Origin: Actinomycetes bacterium
GTDB taxonomy: Bacteria; Actinomycetota; Coriobacteriia; Anaerosomatales; Anaerosomataceae
Direction of reading: 5' to 3'
Assembly (NCBI GenBank): GCA_022839745.1
Contig: JALHJB010000004.1
Span: 1-64,000 of the forward strand
DNA: 64,000 bases
Shown piece after piece: positions 1-6,505 of the stretch. Position 1 is the first letter of the stretch. Each line of letters begins with the position of its first letter. The notes under the pieces are model-generated. The model was not told where the DNA came from, ran no database searches, and saw only the letters and a list, made by a program, of their open reading frames with translations. The translations under genes and the position numbers were made by a program.

Positions 1-94
1 CACGACGTATTGATACTGCACATATTGTACGTCATTGGACTGCAGAGCGCAACGACGACGTCGGGTCAGGGAGTTCGCTACTGGGTCTTTCCAA
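1..94 (-). other. Start of a sixth integron cassette, cut by the window edge
   Basis: On the minus strand this is what follows the cut site of the attC at 89-176, so it should be the beginning of the next cassette. An ATG at 35 opens a frame that runs off the edge (first residues MTYNMCSINT), but 11 codons are too few to call a gene. Nothing else is recognisable. Its identity rests on the integron layout only. Confidence 0.5.
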
Positions 95-176
95 CGTCTT
101 GGCGCTTCAGCTGCGCGCCGATACCTTGCAGTGTAGCCGAGCGCTTTGGCGCGACAGCTGGAAGCGCTTGTTAGGC
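89..176 (-). other. attC: attC recombination site A (end of the HigBA cassette)
   Basis: Imperfect palindrome bounded on the plus strand by TTCCAAC (89-95) and GTTAGGC (170-176). The inner arms GGCGCTTCAGCTG (101-113) and CAGCTGGAAGCGC (156-168) pair except for one extra G in the right arm. That is the extrahelical base expected on the R''-L'' side of a minus-oriented attC. The right core is the exact reverse complement of the left core of the next site (826-832), as expected for the two ends of one cassette. The higA stop codon TAA (171-173) lies inside this core. The left core departs from the RYYYAAC consensus at its first base. Confidence 0.9.
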
Positions 177-485
177 AACACACAGCGGCTTGATGCGCCG
201 CACGTCATCTCTCACCGCACCCTGAGCGTCCCACAGGTCGACCGCGCGCTGCAGGTTCAACCAGAACTCCGGCGAGTTGCCAAAGAGGGCGGACAGGCGA
301 AGCGCCATCTCAGGCGATAGCGCCCGCCGCTCGCGAAGCAGCTCGTTCACCGTCTGGCGCGAGACGCCGAGTGCCTCAGCCAGACCGCTCACGGTCAGGT
401 CATAGTCTGGCATGAAGTCCTCGCGCAGAATCTCACCCGGATGGGTGGGCCGGCGCTTCATGGGAGTGTCATTGGAGATGCTCAT
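171..485 (-). CDS. higA: HigA-type antitoxin, XRE-family HTH (integron cassette)
   Basis: 104 aa. The N-terminal part has the HigA signature HPGEIL (about residues 16-21), followed by a helix-turn-helix (LAEALGVSRQTVNELL, about 36-51) and the typical C-terminal segment NSPEFWLNLQ. HigA antitoxins neutralise HigB ribonuclease and repress the shared promoter. Here the toxin gene (498-779) comes first and the antitoxin second, 12 nt apart, which is the usual order for higBA. The stop codon lies in the attC core, so gene and recombination site are packed together. Toxin-antitoxin cassettes are known to stabilise large chromosomal arrays; that role here is inferred. Confidence 0.93.
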   Translation of the reverse strand: MSISNDTPMKRRPTHPGEILREDFMPDYDLTVSGLAEALGVSRQTVNELLRERRALSPEMALRLSALFGNSPEFWLNLQRAVDLWDAQGAVRDDVRRIKPLCVA

Positions 486-497
486 CGTGTCTCACCT

Positions 498-779
498 CTA
501 GTGGTAGTCGCAGAACTCGACATCGTGGGCGTCGCCATCTTCGAACCTGAAGCAGATGCGCCACTGGTCGTTGACCGAGATCGAATGCTGCCCTTGGGGG
601 TCGCCTTCGAGTGAATGCAGGCGGTTGCCCGGCGGGATCTTGAGGTCCTCGACCCGTGTGGCTGCATTGACCTGTTCGAGCTTGCGCGCGGCCCGCTTCG
701 CCACGTCTGGTGGCACGCGGCGCGCCTTGCCGGTCAGGTACAACTGCTGCGTCTGCTTGTCAGCGAACGTCTTGATCAT
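498..779 (-). CDS. higB: HigB-type toxin, RelE/ParE superfamily mRNA interferase (integron cassette)
   Basis: 93 aa from ATG at 779. The sequence follows the HigB pattern: MIKTFADKQTQQLY at the start, a central RLHSLEGD, then SVNDQWRICFRFEDGD and an ending EFCDYH. Proteins of this family bind ribosomes and cleave mRNA during translation. An upstream in-frame start exists at 800, but a strong promoter (786-814) overlaps it and would place the transcript start at about 779-780. ATG 779 is therefore preferred and would give a leaderless message. It is the first gene of its cassette, followed by higA. Confidence 0.93.
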   Translation of the reverse strand: MIKTFADKQTQQLYLTGKARRVPPDVAKRAARKLEQVNAATRVEDLKIPPGNRLHSLEGDPQGQHSISVNDQWRICFRFEDGDAHDVEFCDYH

Positions 780-785
780 GAGGCG

Positions 786-814
786 AGTGTAACGCGTCAC
801 GTGACACGCGTCAA
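786..814 (-). promoter_or_regulatory. Cassette-borne promoter and operator of higBA
   Basis: On the minus strand: -35 TTGACG (814-809), a 17-nt spacer and -10 TACACT (791-786). The spacer contains the perfect palindrome GTCACGTGAC (796-805), well placed as a HigA or HigBA operator. The -10 ends 6 nt before ATG 779, so transcription should begin at or next to the start codon. The cassette thus carries its own promoter and need not rely on an integron promoter. Confidence 0.75.
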
Positions 815-825
815 CACCGGTGTTT

Positions 826-926
826 GCCTAACGTCTTTGGGCGTGAGCTGAAGCGCGCCTCGCCCGAATCCCCGGCCCGAGTCTACCTCATCGGGGCGCG
901 CTTTCTGCTCGACGCCCGGGTTAGGT
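826..926 (-). other. attC: attC recombination site B
   Basis: Palindromic element between GCCTAAC (826-832) and GTTAGGT (920-926). The left arm GGGCGTGAGCTGAAGCGCG and the right arm (about 898-917) are complementary apart from unpaired extra bases in the right arm, matching the minus orientation. Its right core matches the left core of site C (ACCTAAC, 2038-2044) as an exact reverse complement. Together these bound the cassette with the gene at 935-2008. Confidence 0.9.
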
Positions 927-934
927 TCCACCAC

Positions 935-2008
935 CTATGCGTAGAACAGCAGACTGACTGCCTTTGCCGCTTGGTTGGCATGATTCAGCCGCTCTTGCAG
1001 ATAGCCCAGGTACTCCGGCTTGACCGCAGCTGTTCTGTGTTGCTCACACGCCTGCTGCACACTCTCGGGAGCCGCCTTCTGCAGCTCCTCGAGCATCCGC
1101 GCCTTGTTCCAGGACTTCCGAAAATCGACGCCGGAGACACTCAACACGCTGATCAGCTCGTCCTTCGTCCACACAGACTCCAAGGCAGACGCCTCGATAA
1201 CCGAGGAGCAGAAGCCGCTTCCCAGGAGAAGGTCAGCGGTCTGTCTCGGGTTCACTCCCAAGTCGCGCATGGCGAACGTGGTGCCTTTGAGAAGTGAATC
1301 ACGCCCACCCTTCTTCGGTTGGACGAGCGACAGAAGATGGATGCGCGCCCCTATTGGCAGAGCATTGAAGTACTCATCAGTCGCCGTGGCGACTATTGAC
1401 GGTACTCCCCATGCGGAATCCTCGAACAGCGGGAAGTCCACCCAGTACGGCGTGTCCTTCCGCATTTCGCGGATGAACGAGTTGGCCTTGTCTCGGAGTT
1501 CCACCATTGCGGGTAGCCACTCGATTGGGTGGCAGGCCAGAGCCCACGAAAACAGAGATGCCTTCTCGTCGGTGACCCAGAACTCTCTTCCGCCACCGCC
1601 CTTGGTGGCCAGGGCAAACAAGGCGCGTATCTCCGAGAAGACGCGTGCATCTGGACTGGTGACGTATCGCTCGAAGGGGATGCCCAGTACCCCGATGGCA
1701 TCGCGCACGGCCCAATCCGGCCCGCCGCCGAGCCCAGGATTGCCAGAAACGAGTTCGACCATCAGTCCCCCAATTGACTGGTGATCCCCCCGATTGATGC
1801 AGTCAACGAGGAAGGGCGTGAAATCCATGCACGGAACACGGGATCCAGGCGAGTAGTCGCTGTGCAGGAACGCAAAATCGGCGTGACGGTAGGGAGCGGC
1901 TGCGGAGGCCAATTGGGTCAGTGCGGGAGTCCAGCTGTTGGGCCCGCCCGCTCTCTGCGTCTGCGTTTGCGAAGATGCCAACCCAAGCAAATCTCGAAGG
2001 AGACCCAT
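935..2008 (-). CDS. Unknown cassette protein with a SAP-like segment
   Basis: 357 aa from ATG 2008; GTG at 2014, with GGAGG five bases upstream, is an alternative. I do not recognise the family. No signal peptide or membrane segment is evident. Near the C-terminus (about residues 270-305) the segment WTKDELISVLSVSG followed by KARMLEELQKA resembles a SAP-type helix-turn-helix, a fold often used for nucleic-acid binding; this is a weak match. The start lies about 35 nt inside the cassette boundary, leaving almost no room for a promoter, so expression probably depends on read-through. The stop is 9 nt from attC B. The gene fills its cassette alone. Confidence 0.75.
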   Translation of the reverse strand: MGLLRDLLGLASSQTQTQRAGGPNSWTPALTQLASAAAPYRHADFAFLHSDYSPGSRVPCMDFTPFLVDCINRGDHQSIGGLMVELVSGNPGLGGGPDWAVRDAIGVLGIPFERYVTSPDARVFSEIRALFALATKGGGGREFWVTDEKASLFSWALACHPIEWLPAMVELRDKANSFIREMRKDTPYWVDFPLFEDSAWGVPSIVATATDEYFNALPIGARIHLLSLVQPKKGGRDSLLKGTTFAMRDLGVNPRQTADLLLGSGFCSSVIEASALESVWTKDELISVLSVSGVDFRKSWNKARMLEELQKAAPESVQQACEQHRTAAVKPEYLGYLQERLNHANQAAKAVSLLFYA

Positions 2009-2037
2009 GAGCACTGACACCTCCAATGGTGGTGCGA

Positions 2038-2138
2038 ACCTAACGTCTCGGCGCATCACCCGCAGCGCGCCGGGCGAGGGCGTCGAACCCGAGGCTACCG
2101 CTCGCGGCGCGCTGTCGGCGTGGATGCGCGGGTTAGCA
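2038..2138 (-). other. attC: attC recombination site C
   Basis: Palindromic element between ACCTAAC (2038-2044) and GTTAGCA (2132-2138). The arms beginning CGGCGCATCACCCGC and ending GGATGCGCGGG pair imperfectly. The right core is the reverse complement of the left core of site D (TGCTAAC, 3489-3495), bounding the protease cassette. The last base of GTTAGCA departs from the GTTRRRY consensus, and the partner core departs in the matching way. Confidence 0.87.
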
Positions 2139-2365
2139 CCTCATCTAGCAGGACCCGATGGCAGAGCAGGGGCTAGTCGTGATCCCCGGCCGCGGGTTGG
2201 TCACAGGGTCTTTCCTCAACCACAAGTGGCTGCAGTTCGATTCGCTGCACGGGCACACTTGCGCCGTGAGTCTGAGGAACCCCGGATGAACTGGGCATTC
2301 GAATCGCTGACGATGAGGTGAACTGCAGGTAGTCCACGTACTGTCCTGAGTTGCTGCTGTAGCAG
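2139..2365. other. Gap between attC C and the protease gene; no convincing gene
   Basis: About 227 nt separate the protease stop codon from its attC, unusually long for this array, where stops otherwise lie 0-70 nt from the attC. Short open frames exist on the minus strand but show no ribosome-binding site or recognisable protein. I see no clear terminator. Confidence 0.5.
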
Positions 2366-3412
2366 TCACTGCGCCGGCTCATGTCGCCACCCCTCGAAGG
2401 TCCGCTGGCTCGCCACTCCTGGCATCGGTCCAGCAGGCGTCTGGAGTAGTGCCCTGTTGAGTATACCCTCAGTCATGAAACGATGTGTTCCCCCCGTCGT
2501 GCTCTCGAGGAGACACCGGACGGCCGAATAGGTGACGGGGGTTGCGTGCTGCGGTGGTGCCCCTGGGGGCTGCGGCGCGGGCAGCGGTACGTTCGCTAGC
2601 AACTGCTCGGGATCGAAGCGCTCGGTGAGCTGGAGTTCGGAGCGCATGTCCATGTGAACCGAACGCATCAAGTCATAGAACTCGGGAGAAGGAGTCTCGA
2701 CATCCAGTCCCATTGCGCGCGCTTCGCGACGGTTGATCGTGTAGTCGTGGCTGCCCGACTCGCTGCACAGGACGGAGATGATTCGCTTGATGCGACCCTG
2801 GTCCTCCATATGGGTTTCCAGGAGCCGCTCAGCAAGCCGTTGAATCTGCGTGCGGGCCCTGTAGACGCGACCCAGCGCAAGCGGGTGCACATCTGCTGCC
2901 AACTTCAAGAACACGTCCGCCTTCGAGCGCTCATCACTGAGCTCGAGATGCTTGGTGGCCAAGTCGAAGTACGCGGCTACCTCCTCCACACTGACCGGCA
3001 CCCGTGCCTCAGGTGGGGCGGCCGGGACCTGCGGGTTCAACGGTGAGTTGACGCTGGGGTCAATTGGCCCAAGTGTCGCCTGCTTGCTCATTACGATGTT
3101 GGTCGCCCCGAGGCTGATCAGGGTGCCGGCGCTATGGGCCTTCATGGGCACGATGACTTCGAATTCGCTGCAGAACTGCCGGAGCATGTTCGCGATTGTC
3201 CAAGCTGCGAGAGTATCGCCACCACGCGTGTAGAGGATTAGGCTGATTCGCTCTGGCAGGTTGAACGTGTCTAGATGCTCCGCAACGAAGTCCAGGACCT
3301 CGCTGTGAATCTGAGTCTCCATCGCCGGTCTATCGCCGGTGGCATACAGGAGAACGCGCGAGTTGCGCGCCTGTTCGATCTGCTGATAGAGCGCCTGCCT
3401 GTCCGCATACAT
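2366..3412 (-). CDS. Clp-fold serine protease of the SDH/SppA-like family (integron cassette)
   Basis: 348 aa, start ATG 3412 with GGGGGAGG upstream. The first 200 residues match the crotonase/ClpP-fold 'serine dehydrogenase proteinase' group. Markers are LILYTRGGDTLAAW (about 58-71), the nucleophile motif AHSAGTLISLGA (Ser about 94) and GPIDPSV (Asp about 116). These proteases usually act on membrane or misfolded proteins; no transmembrane segment is obvious here, so it may be soluble. The C-terminal 100 residues are Pro-rich and unlike the core. It sits alone in its cassette. The fold is fairly sure; the substrate is unknown. Confidence 0.8.
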   Translation of the reverse strand: MYADRQALYQQIEQARNSRVLLYATGDRPAMETQIHSEVLDFVAEHLDTFNLPERISLILYTRGGDTLAAWTIANMLRQFCSEFEVIVPMKAHSAGTLISLGATNIVMSKQATLGPIDPSVNSPLNPQVPAAPPEARVPVSVEEVAAYFDLATKHLELSDERSKADVFLKLAADVHPLALGRVYRARTQIQRLAERLLETHMEDQGRIKRIISVLCSESGSHDYTINRREARAMGLDVETPSPEFYDLMRSVHMDMRSELQLTERFDPEQLLANVPLPAPQPPGAPPQHATPVTYSAVRCLLESTTGGTHRFMTEGILNRALLQTPAGPMPGVASQRTFEGWRHEPAQ

Positions 3413-3488
3413 GGTGTGCCCTCCCCCAGAGCCGCGACCCCCGACACAGTCTAGCGCAATGTGCGCCAGAATCCGGCGAAGATGATGG

Positions 3489-3591
3489 TGCTAACGTCTC
3501 GGCGCTTCAGCTGAAGCGCCGCCCCTCGATGCCTTGCCACCCGAGCATACCGCACACGGGCGGCGCTTTCTGCTGGAAGCGCTTGTTAGCC
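3489..3591 (-). other. attC: attC recombination site D
   Basis: Palindrome between TGCTAAC (3489-3495) and GTTAGCC (3585-3591). The left arm GGCGCTTCAGCTGAAGCGCC and a right arm ending CTGGAAGCGC are nearly the same arms as in site A, again with one extra base on the right. The right core is the reverse complement of the left core of site E (GGCTAAC, 4673-4679). Confidence 0.9.
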
Positions 3592-3606
3592 GTGCCCCAA
3601 CAAGGA

Positions 3607-3636
3607 AGCGGGGGGCGCCCGACGGCACCCCCCGCT
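3607..3636 (-). terminator. Strong hairpin downstream of the DUF4352-like gene
   Basis: AGCGGGGGG (3607-3615) pairs with CCCCCCGCT (3628-3636), and GCC pairs with GGC inside, closing a small loop. It lies between the stop at 3663 and attC D, inside the cassette. There is no clear T-run, so terminator function is probable but not certain. If active, it would limit read-through into later cassettes. Confidence 0.6.
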
Positions 3637-3662
3637 CAAGTCCGTACTGCACAGAAACGAAT

Positions 3663-4277
3663 CTACTGGGACAGGCTGATGATACCCTTCTCCATCCCGA
3701 AAGCGCCGGTCTGGACCTGAAGCTGCAGGTCGGTGACACCCTCCGGGATTGCGAAGAGAACCTTGCCCTGCTTCTCGAGTTTCGGGTTGATCTTCTCAAG
3801 GAAGAAGTTGTCGTTGGTGTCGAGGTACATGAGTCCATCGCTGTCGGTCTCGTACACCGTCCCGTCGCTTTCGAGCAACTTGAAGAACGAAGAGTCGATG
3901 GTGACCGCCTCTTTCGACTCGTTCTTCACGGTGACCGTCACAACCATCCAGTTGCCGGTCTTGTTGCCGAGCGGGCTCTTCAGCTCGGTCGTCATGGCAG
4001 CATCGTTAACGGTGAAGACGAGGTCTCCGACCTTAAGTGCATCACCGATCTTGGCTACCTGTTCCGCCGGCTCCTCCGGTTCGGCAGCCTCTGCCTCCGG
4101 GGCCTCACCAGACGCGGGCTCGGTCGCAGCAGGCTCATTCTGGGGCGACTCTGCAGTGTTCGTGTCGTCGCCTCCGCCGCTTGAAGCCGCAGCGATTACG
4201 ACGAGAACTACGATGGCCCAGAACCACCACTTCTTGTAGAACGGCTTCTTGGTCTTGCCTACGGTCTCTTCAGCCAC
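3663..4277 (-). CDS. Membrane-anchored DUF4352-like protein (integron cassette)
   Basis: 204 aa from GTG 4277, which has AAGGAGG 5 nt upstream; the open frame extends further but without a better start. The order is: a short cytoplasmic start, a transmembrane segment (WWFWAIVVLVVIAAASS, about residues 15-31), a Ser/Glu/Pro/Ala-rich linker (about 32-75), then a beta-rich domain. That domain has the pattern of the DUF4352/telokin-like immunoglobulin-type family (GDLVFTVNDA, MVVTVTVKNESKEAV, YLDTNDNFF). Such proteins are extracytoplasmic lipoproteins or anchored proteins of unknown role. It is divergent from the HTH gene at 4418 with a palindrome between them, suggesting joint control. Confidence 0.75.
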   Translation of the reverse strand: MAEETVGKTKKPFYKKWWFWAIVVLVVIAAASSGGGDDTNTAESPQNEPAATEPASGEAPEAEAAEPEEPAEQVAKIGDALKVGDLVFTVNDAAMTTELKSPLGNKTGNWMVVTVTVKNESKEAVTIDSSFFKLLESDGTVYETDSDGLMYLDTNDNFFLEKINPKLEKQGKVLFAIPEGVTDLQLQVQTGAFGMEKGIISLSQ

Positions 4278-4323
4278 GACGCCTCCTTCGCTAAGCACCG
4301 GATAGGTGTGGTTGCCCCTCGAT

Positions 4324-4342
4324 TGTTGACTATAAGTCAACA
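4324..4342. promoter_or_regulatory. 19-bp palindromic operator candidate between divergent cassette genes
   Basis: TGTTGACTATAAGTCAACA reads as 8-bp inverted repeats around ATA. It lies between the GTG of the DUF4352-like gene (4277, minus) and the ATG of the HTH gene (4418, plus). Each strand contains a -35-like TTGACT within the repeat. It is the obvious candidate site for the adjacent XRE regulator; this is inference from position and symmetry. Confidence 0.6.
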
Positions 4343-4417
4343 TGTGGAATGGTAGCGAACTTGCGGTGTGACGCATAGTCCGTAGACCCATGGTCAACAG
4401 GGACCTTCACTTCAAGC

Positions 4418-4651
4418 ATGGAGAAGCCCACGCCGGACCCATGCTGCGCGGCCTTTGGACGACGCTTGCGCTCGCTTCGCGAGGAGCGCGGCTTGTCTCA
4501 GGAACAGCTTGCGCACATCGCAGGCCTCGATCGCACATACGTGAGTAGCTGTGAGGCCGGGCGTCGCAACGCCACAATCAAGACGGTCGAGCGCCTGTCT
4601 CGTGCTCTCCAGGTTGATCCCGCAGCCCTGGTGTCTGACGTCTGCAAGTAG
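4418..4651 (+). CDS. Small XRE-family HTH regulator, reversed within the cassette
   Basis: 77 aa, almost entirely one helix-turn-helix domain: FGRRLRSLREERGLSQEQL, AGLDRTYVSSCEAGRRN, then VERLSRALQVDPAALV. This resembles single-domain XRE regulators, including restriction-modification controller proteins. It lies on the plus strand, opposite to the other cassette genes, and ends 21 nt before attC E. It was therefore probably captured together with the divergent DUF4352-like gene as a regulator and target pair. No restriction enzyme is visible beside it. Confidence 0.85.
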   Translation: MEKPTPDPCCAAFGRRLRSLREERGLSQEQLAHIAGLDRTYVSSCEAGRRNATIKTVERLSRALQVDPAALVSDVCK

Positions 4652-4672
4652 GTGCGCATCGACGATGGCTAC

Positions 4673-4767
4673 GGCTAACGTTCTTGGGCGTAACCCGCAA
4701 CGCCTACGCCCGCTCACTGCCCGAGTCTGCCTCACACGGCGTTGTCGGGTTGACGCCCGGGTTAGGC
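4673..4767 (-). other. attC: attC recombination site E (end of the first cassette)
   Basis: Palindrome between GGCTAAC (4673-4679) and GTTAGGC (4761-4767). The left arm GGGCGTAACCCGCAACGCC pairs with the right arm (about 4738-4758), which has two extra bases on the right, giving minus orientation. The right core is the reverse complement of the attI-like core GCCTAAC at 6433-6439, defining the first cassette. Confidence 0.9.
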
Positions 4768-4776
4768 AGATCAGCC

Positions 4777-5388
4777 CTATATCAGACCCAACCGACCCAT
4801 CTCATCAGCAACCGCCTGCATGGCCTTTTGCAGGGCGTCTTGTGAGTCGCTGAGAATCGCCGGCACGGAATCCCACGCCGATGGTCCAGCCGAGTACTTC
4901 GCGCTCAGCACCTTCACCCCAACCGCAGGAATCATGAAGTCACCCCATGCCTTGTCGCCAGTCAGCAGATGCTGGAACAACACGGGAACAGCGAGGAAGG
5001 CATAGTACTCTTCTTGTCCCGGCGGAGTCTGGTACTCCGTCTGGATGTACTTGCCTGACCTGCCGAGTTCGAGGAAGGCGCCGACGCCAGCCTTCACGCT
5101 GCGGCCCACTGGCGCCATCGCGAAATGCCCGGCTGAGATGTCTACAGGTGCAGCGGTGGGGTTTCCAGTTGCCGCTGGCCAGGCCTGTTCGGCCGCCCAC
5201 CACATGAAGTCTCGAAGCTGGGGAGCGTACTTAGACGGACCGAGGTTATACATGGACTTCGCATAGAACTGTAGAAGAAGCACATAGGGGTCAAGGCCTT
5301 CGAAACCCGGCCCGGGATCCAAGTAGGCCTCCGCGTTGCCTCCAGCGAACGTAATGTAGGCGGACAATGCCGGCTTCTGACGCTGCAT
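4777..5388 (-). CDS. Unknown cassette protein, about 203 aa
   Basis: 203 aa, not recognised. It has no signal peptide and no clear membrane helix, and is rich in aromatic residues (YAKSMYNLGPSKYAP, DFMWWAAEQAW). The final 50 residues look helical and soluble. It is the last gene of the four-gene first cassette, and its stop is 9 nt from attC E. A gap of 30 nt separates it from the small membrane protein upstream, so the two are probably cotranscribed. No function can be assigned. Confidence 0.7.
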   Translation of the reverse strand: MQRQKPALSAYITFAGGNAEAYLDPGPGFEGLDPYVLLLQFYAKSMYNLGPSKYAPQLRDFMWWAAEQAWPAATGNPTAAPVDISAGHFAMAPVGRSVKAGVGAFLELGRSGKYIQTEYQTPPGQEEYYAFLAVPVLFQHLLTGDKAWGDFMIPAVGVKVLSAKYSAGPSAWDSVPAILSDSQDALQKAMQAVADEMGRLGLI

Positions 5389-5418
5389 CAGGACACCCCC
5401 GAAGATGGTTTTACGCGT

Positions 5419-5607
5419 TCACTGGCTGCGGAAGAGCGAGCCGATTCCGGTCATAACTAGCGACACCAGGAGCATGATTCCAAATGCCTCCCAGGACAAC
5501 TGGCCGACCAGCGCCATGATGAACATGAACACCAAGAAGGCCACGGCACATCCGCCGCGCAAGATGAATCCAGAGTCATCGCTCAGCACTTCAGTAAGAC
5601 GAGACAT
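5419..5607 (-). CDS. Small two-helix membrane protein (integron cassette)
   Basis: 62 aa with two hydrophobic segments, about residues 15-36 (FILRGGCAVAFLVFMFIMAL) and 40-58 (EAFGIMLLVSLVMTGIGSLF). The charged ends suggest both termini are cytoplasmic. It is followed 30 nt later by the 203-aa protein. No family is recognised; its place beside soluble unknown proteins gives no firm function. Confidence 0.65.
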   Translation of the reverse strand: MSRLTEVLSDDSGFILRGGCAVAFLVFMFIMALVGQLSWEAFGIMLLVSLVMTGIGSLFRSQ

Positions 5608-5673
5608 CTTCCCTCCATCGATTCGTCAGTCAGCGAGAGACCCGCTTTGTCGTACTCCTGGACACTGTACGCG

Positions 5674-5688
5674 GCGTGTCTGACACGC
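5674..5688. repeat. 15-bp palindrome GCGTGTC-T-GACACGC
   Basis: Perfect 7-bp inverted repeats around one base. They lie in the 100-nt space between the zinc-ribbon pair (ending 5708) and the small membrane protein (starting 5607). It could be an operator for the downstream pair of genes or a scar of an old cassette junction. No core 7-mers of an attC are present here. Confidence 0.45.
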
Positions 5689-5707
5689 ACACCTAGACCT
5701 GGCTGGG

Positions 5708-6151
5708 CTATCCGGGCGGGTTCGTGTCTGCGAACGCGGCGAAACGCCTTCCTGCGACGTAGTCAGCCCACTGCCTTGGATGCTTCGCGTACAGTCGATC
5801 CATCGTCAGCCGATACACTGCATCCGTGTCACCGGGGTGAGCCTCTGCTGCCGCTAGGAGTTCTACATCAAGATCACGCCAGATGGCTTCCGCCTGTTCT
5901 CTGGGGGGCAGCTGCGCGCTGTCTGCGAGGGTCTTGCTGACAGCGCTCGGCTCCAACTCCCATGCGGTCTCGCACGTTCCACAGACGAGATACGCCTTCT
6001 TGTCCCATGAGGCGACCGGCACGAAGTACAGCGTGACTCTCTTGGTTGTCTCGAAGATGGCGAAGTGCGTCCAATTTCGACAGTGAGGGCACTTTTCGAT
6101 GCCTGCGTAGGCGATTTCCTTCCCCTTCTTGCCCCAGCCAACGAACAGCAT
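5708..6151 (-). CDS. Zinc-ribbon protein 2 (integron cassette)
   Basis: 147 aa from ATG 6151, 2 nt after the stop of the preceding gene. The N-terminal half is a zinc-ribbon unit: MLFVGWGKKG, CPHC (about 23-26), YFVPVASWDKKAYLVCGTC (second CxxC about 54-57). The second half is helical and acidic. It is related to the protein encoded just upstream (6154-6396), so the pair is a tandem duplication with a C-terminal extension on this copy. The family ('zinc-ribbon domain' proteins, often with hydrophobic centre) has no settled function. Confidence 0.8.
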   Translation of the reverse strand: MLFVGWGKKGKEIAYAGIEKCPHCRNWTHFAIFETTKRVTLYFVPVASWDKKAYLVCGTCETAWELEPSAVSKTLADSAQLPPREQAEAIWRDLDVELLAAAEAHPGDTDAVYRLTMDRLYAKHPRQWADYVAGRRFAAFADTNPPG

Positions 6152-6153
6152 GT

Positions 6154-6396
6154 CTACCCCCTCAGGGCCTGCGCCTGTTCTTTCGTAAGTTCCACGGAGA
6201 GCTGACGACACGTGGGGCAGGCAAGGAAGTACTGCTTGTTCGTCGAAAGGCACTTCTTCGAGAACAAGAACCCCATTTGAAGCCCTCCGGGATGGACCCA
6301 CGCAACGTGATCAGTCGTGTTGTGACAGTTCGGACATTGCATCGTCACGCGCTTAGCGCCTTCGAGTTCCCAGCCCCCTCGGGTGAAGACAATCAT
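6154..6396 (-). CDS. Zinc-ribbon protein 1, first gene of the first cassette
   Basis: 80 aa from ATG 6396, preceded by CGAGGGGGAATC, a usable ribosome-binding site. It has two CxxC knuckles, QCPNCHN (about 20-26) and LACPTCRQ (about 58-65), separated by a hydrophobic stretch, the same plan as its downstream paralogue. It starts 37 nt inside the attI junction, so it is the cassette gene best placed for expression from an integron promoter. Translationally coupled to 5708-6151. Confidence 0.8.
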   Translation of the reverse strand: MIVFTRGGWELEGAKRVTMQCPNCHNTTDHVAWVHPGGLQMGFLFSKKCLSTNKQYFLACPTCRQLSVELTKEQAQALRG

Positions 6397-6432
6397 GATT
6401 CCCCCTCGTCGTGTCTCCAGCGGTGTGATTCT

Positions 6433-6439
6433 GCCTAAC
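6433..6439 (-). other. attI: attI-type core site (cassette insertion point)
   Basis: Minus-strand GTTAGGC, an exact GTTRRRY core, marks the boundary between the integrase platform and the first cassette. Unlike an attC, it has no second core or long palindrome upstream. Between it and the brnA stop (6506) are an inverted repeat, AACAGG and CCTGTT (6468-6486), and a near-palindrome (6487-6500). A weak minus-strand promoter candidate, TTACGT then 17 nt then CATACT, lies just upstream and could serve as cassette promoter; I hold this loosely. Confidence 0.75.
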
Positions 6440-6505
6440 AACTAGTATCCAGTATGTCATTCAGCACAACAGGACGTAACCCTGTTCCGTGTATACGCGG
6501 ACAGA

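Noticed and set aside
2139..2365. Extra small gene between attC C and the protease gene
   Set aside because: Short frames lack a ribosome-binding site and any recognisable or balanced protein composition.
5608..5707. Possible sixth attC between the zinc-ribbon pair and the small membrane gene
   Set aside because: No RYYYAAC/GTTRRRY core pair is present; only a 15-bp palindrome.
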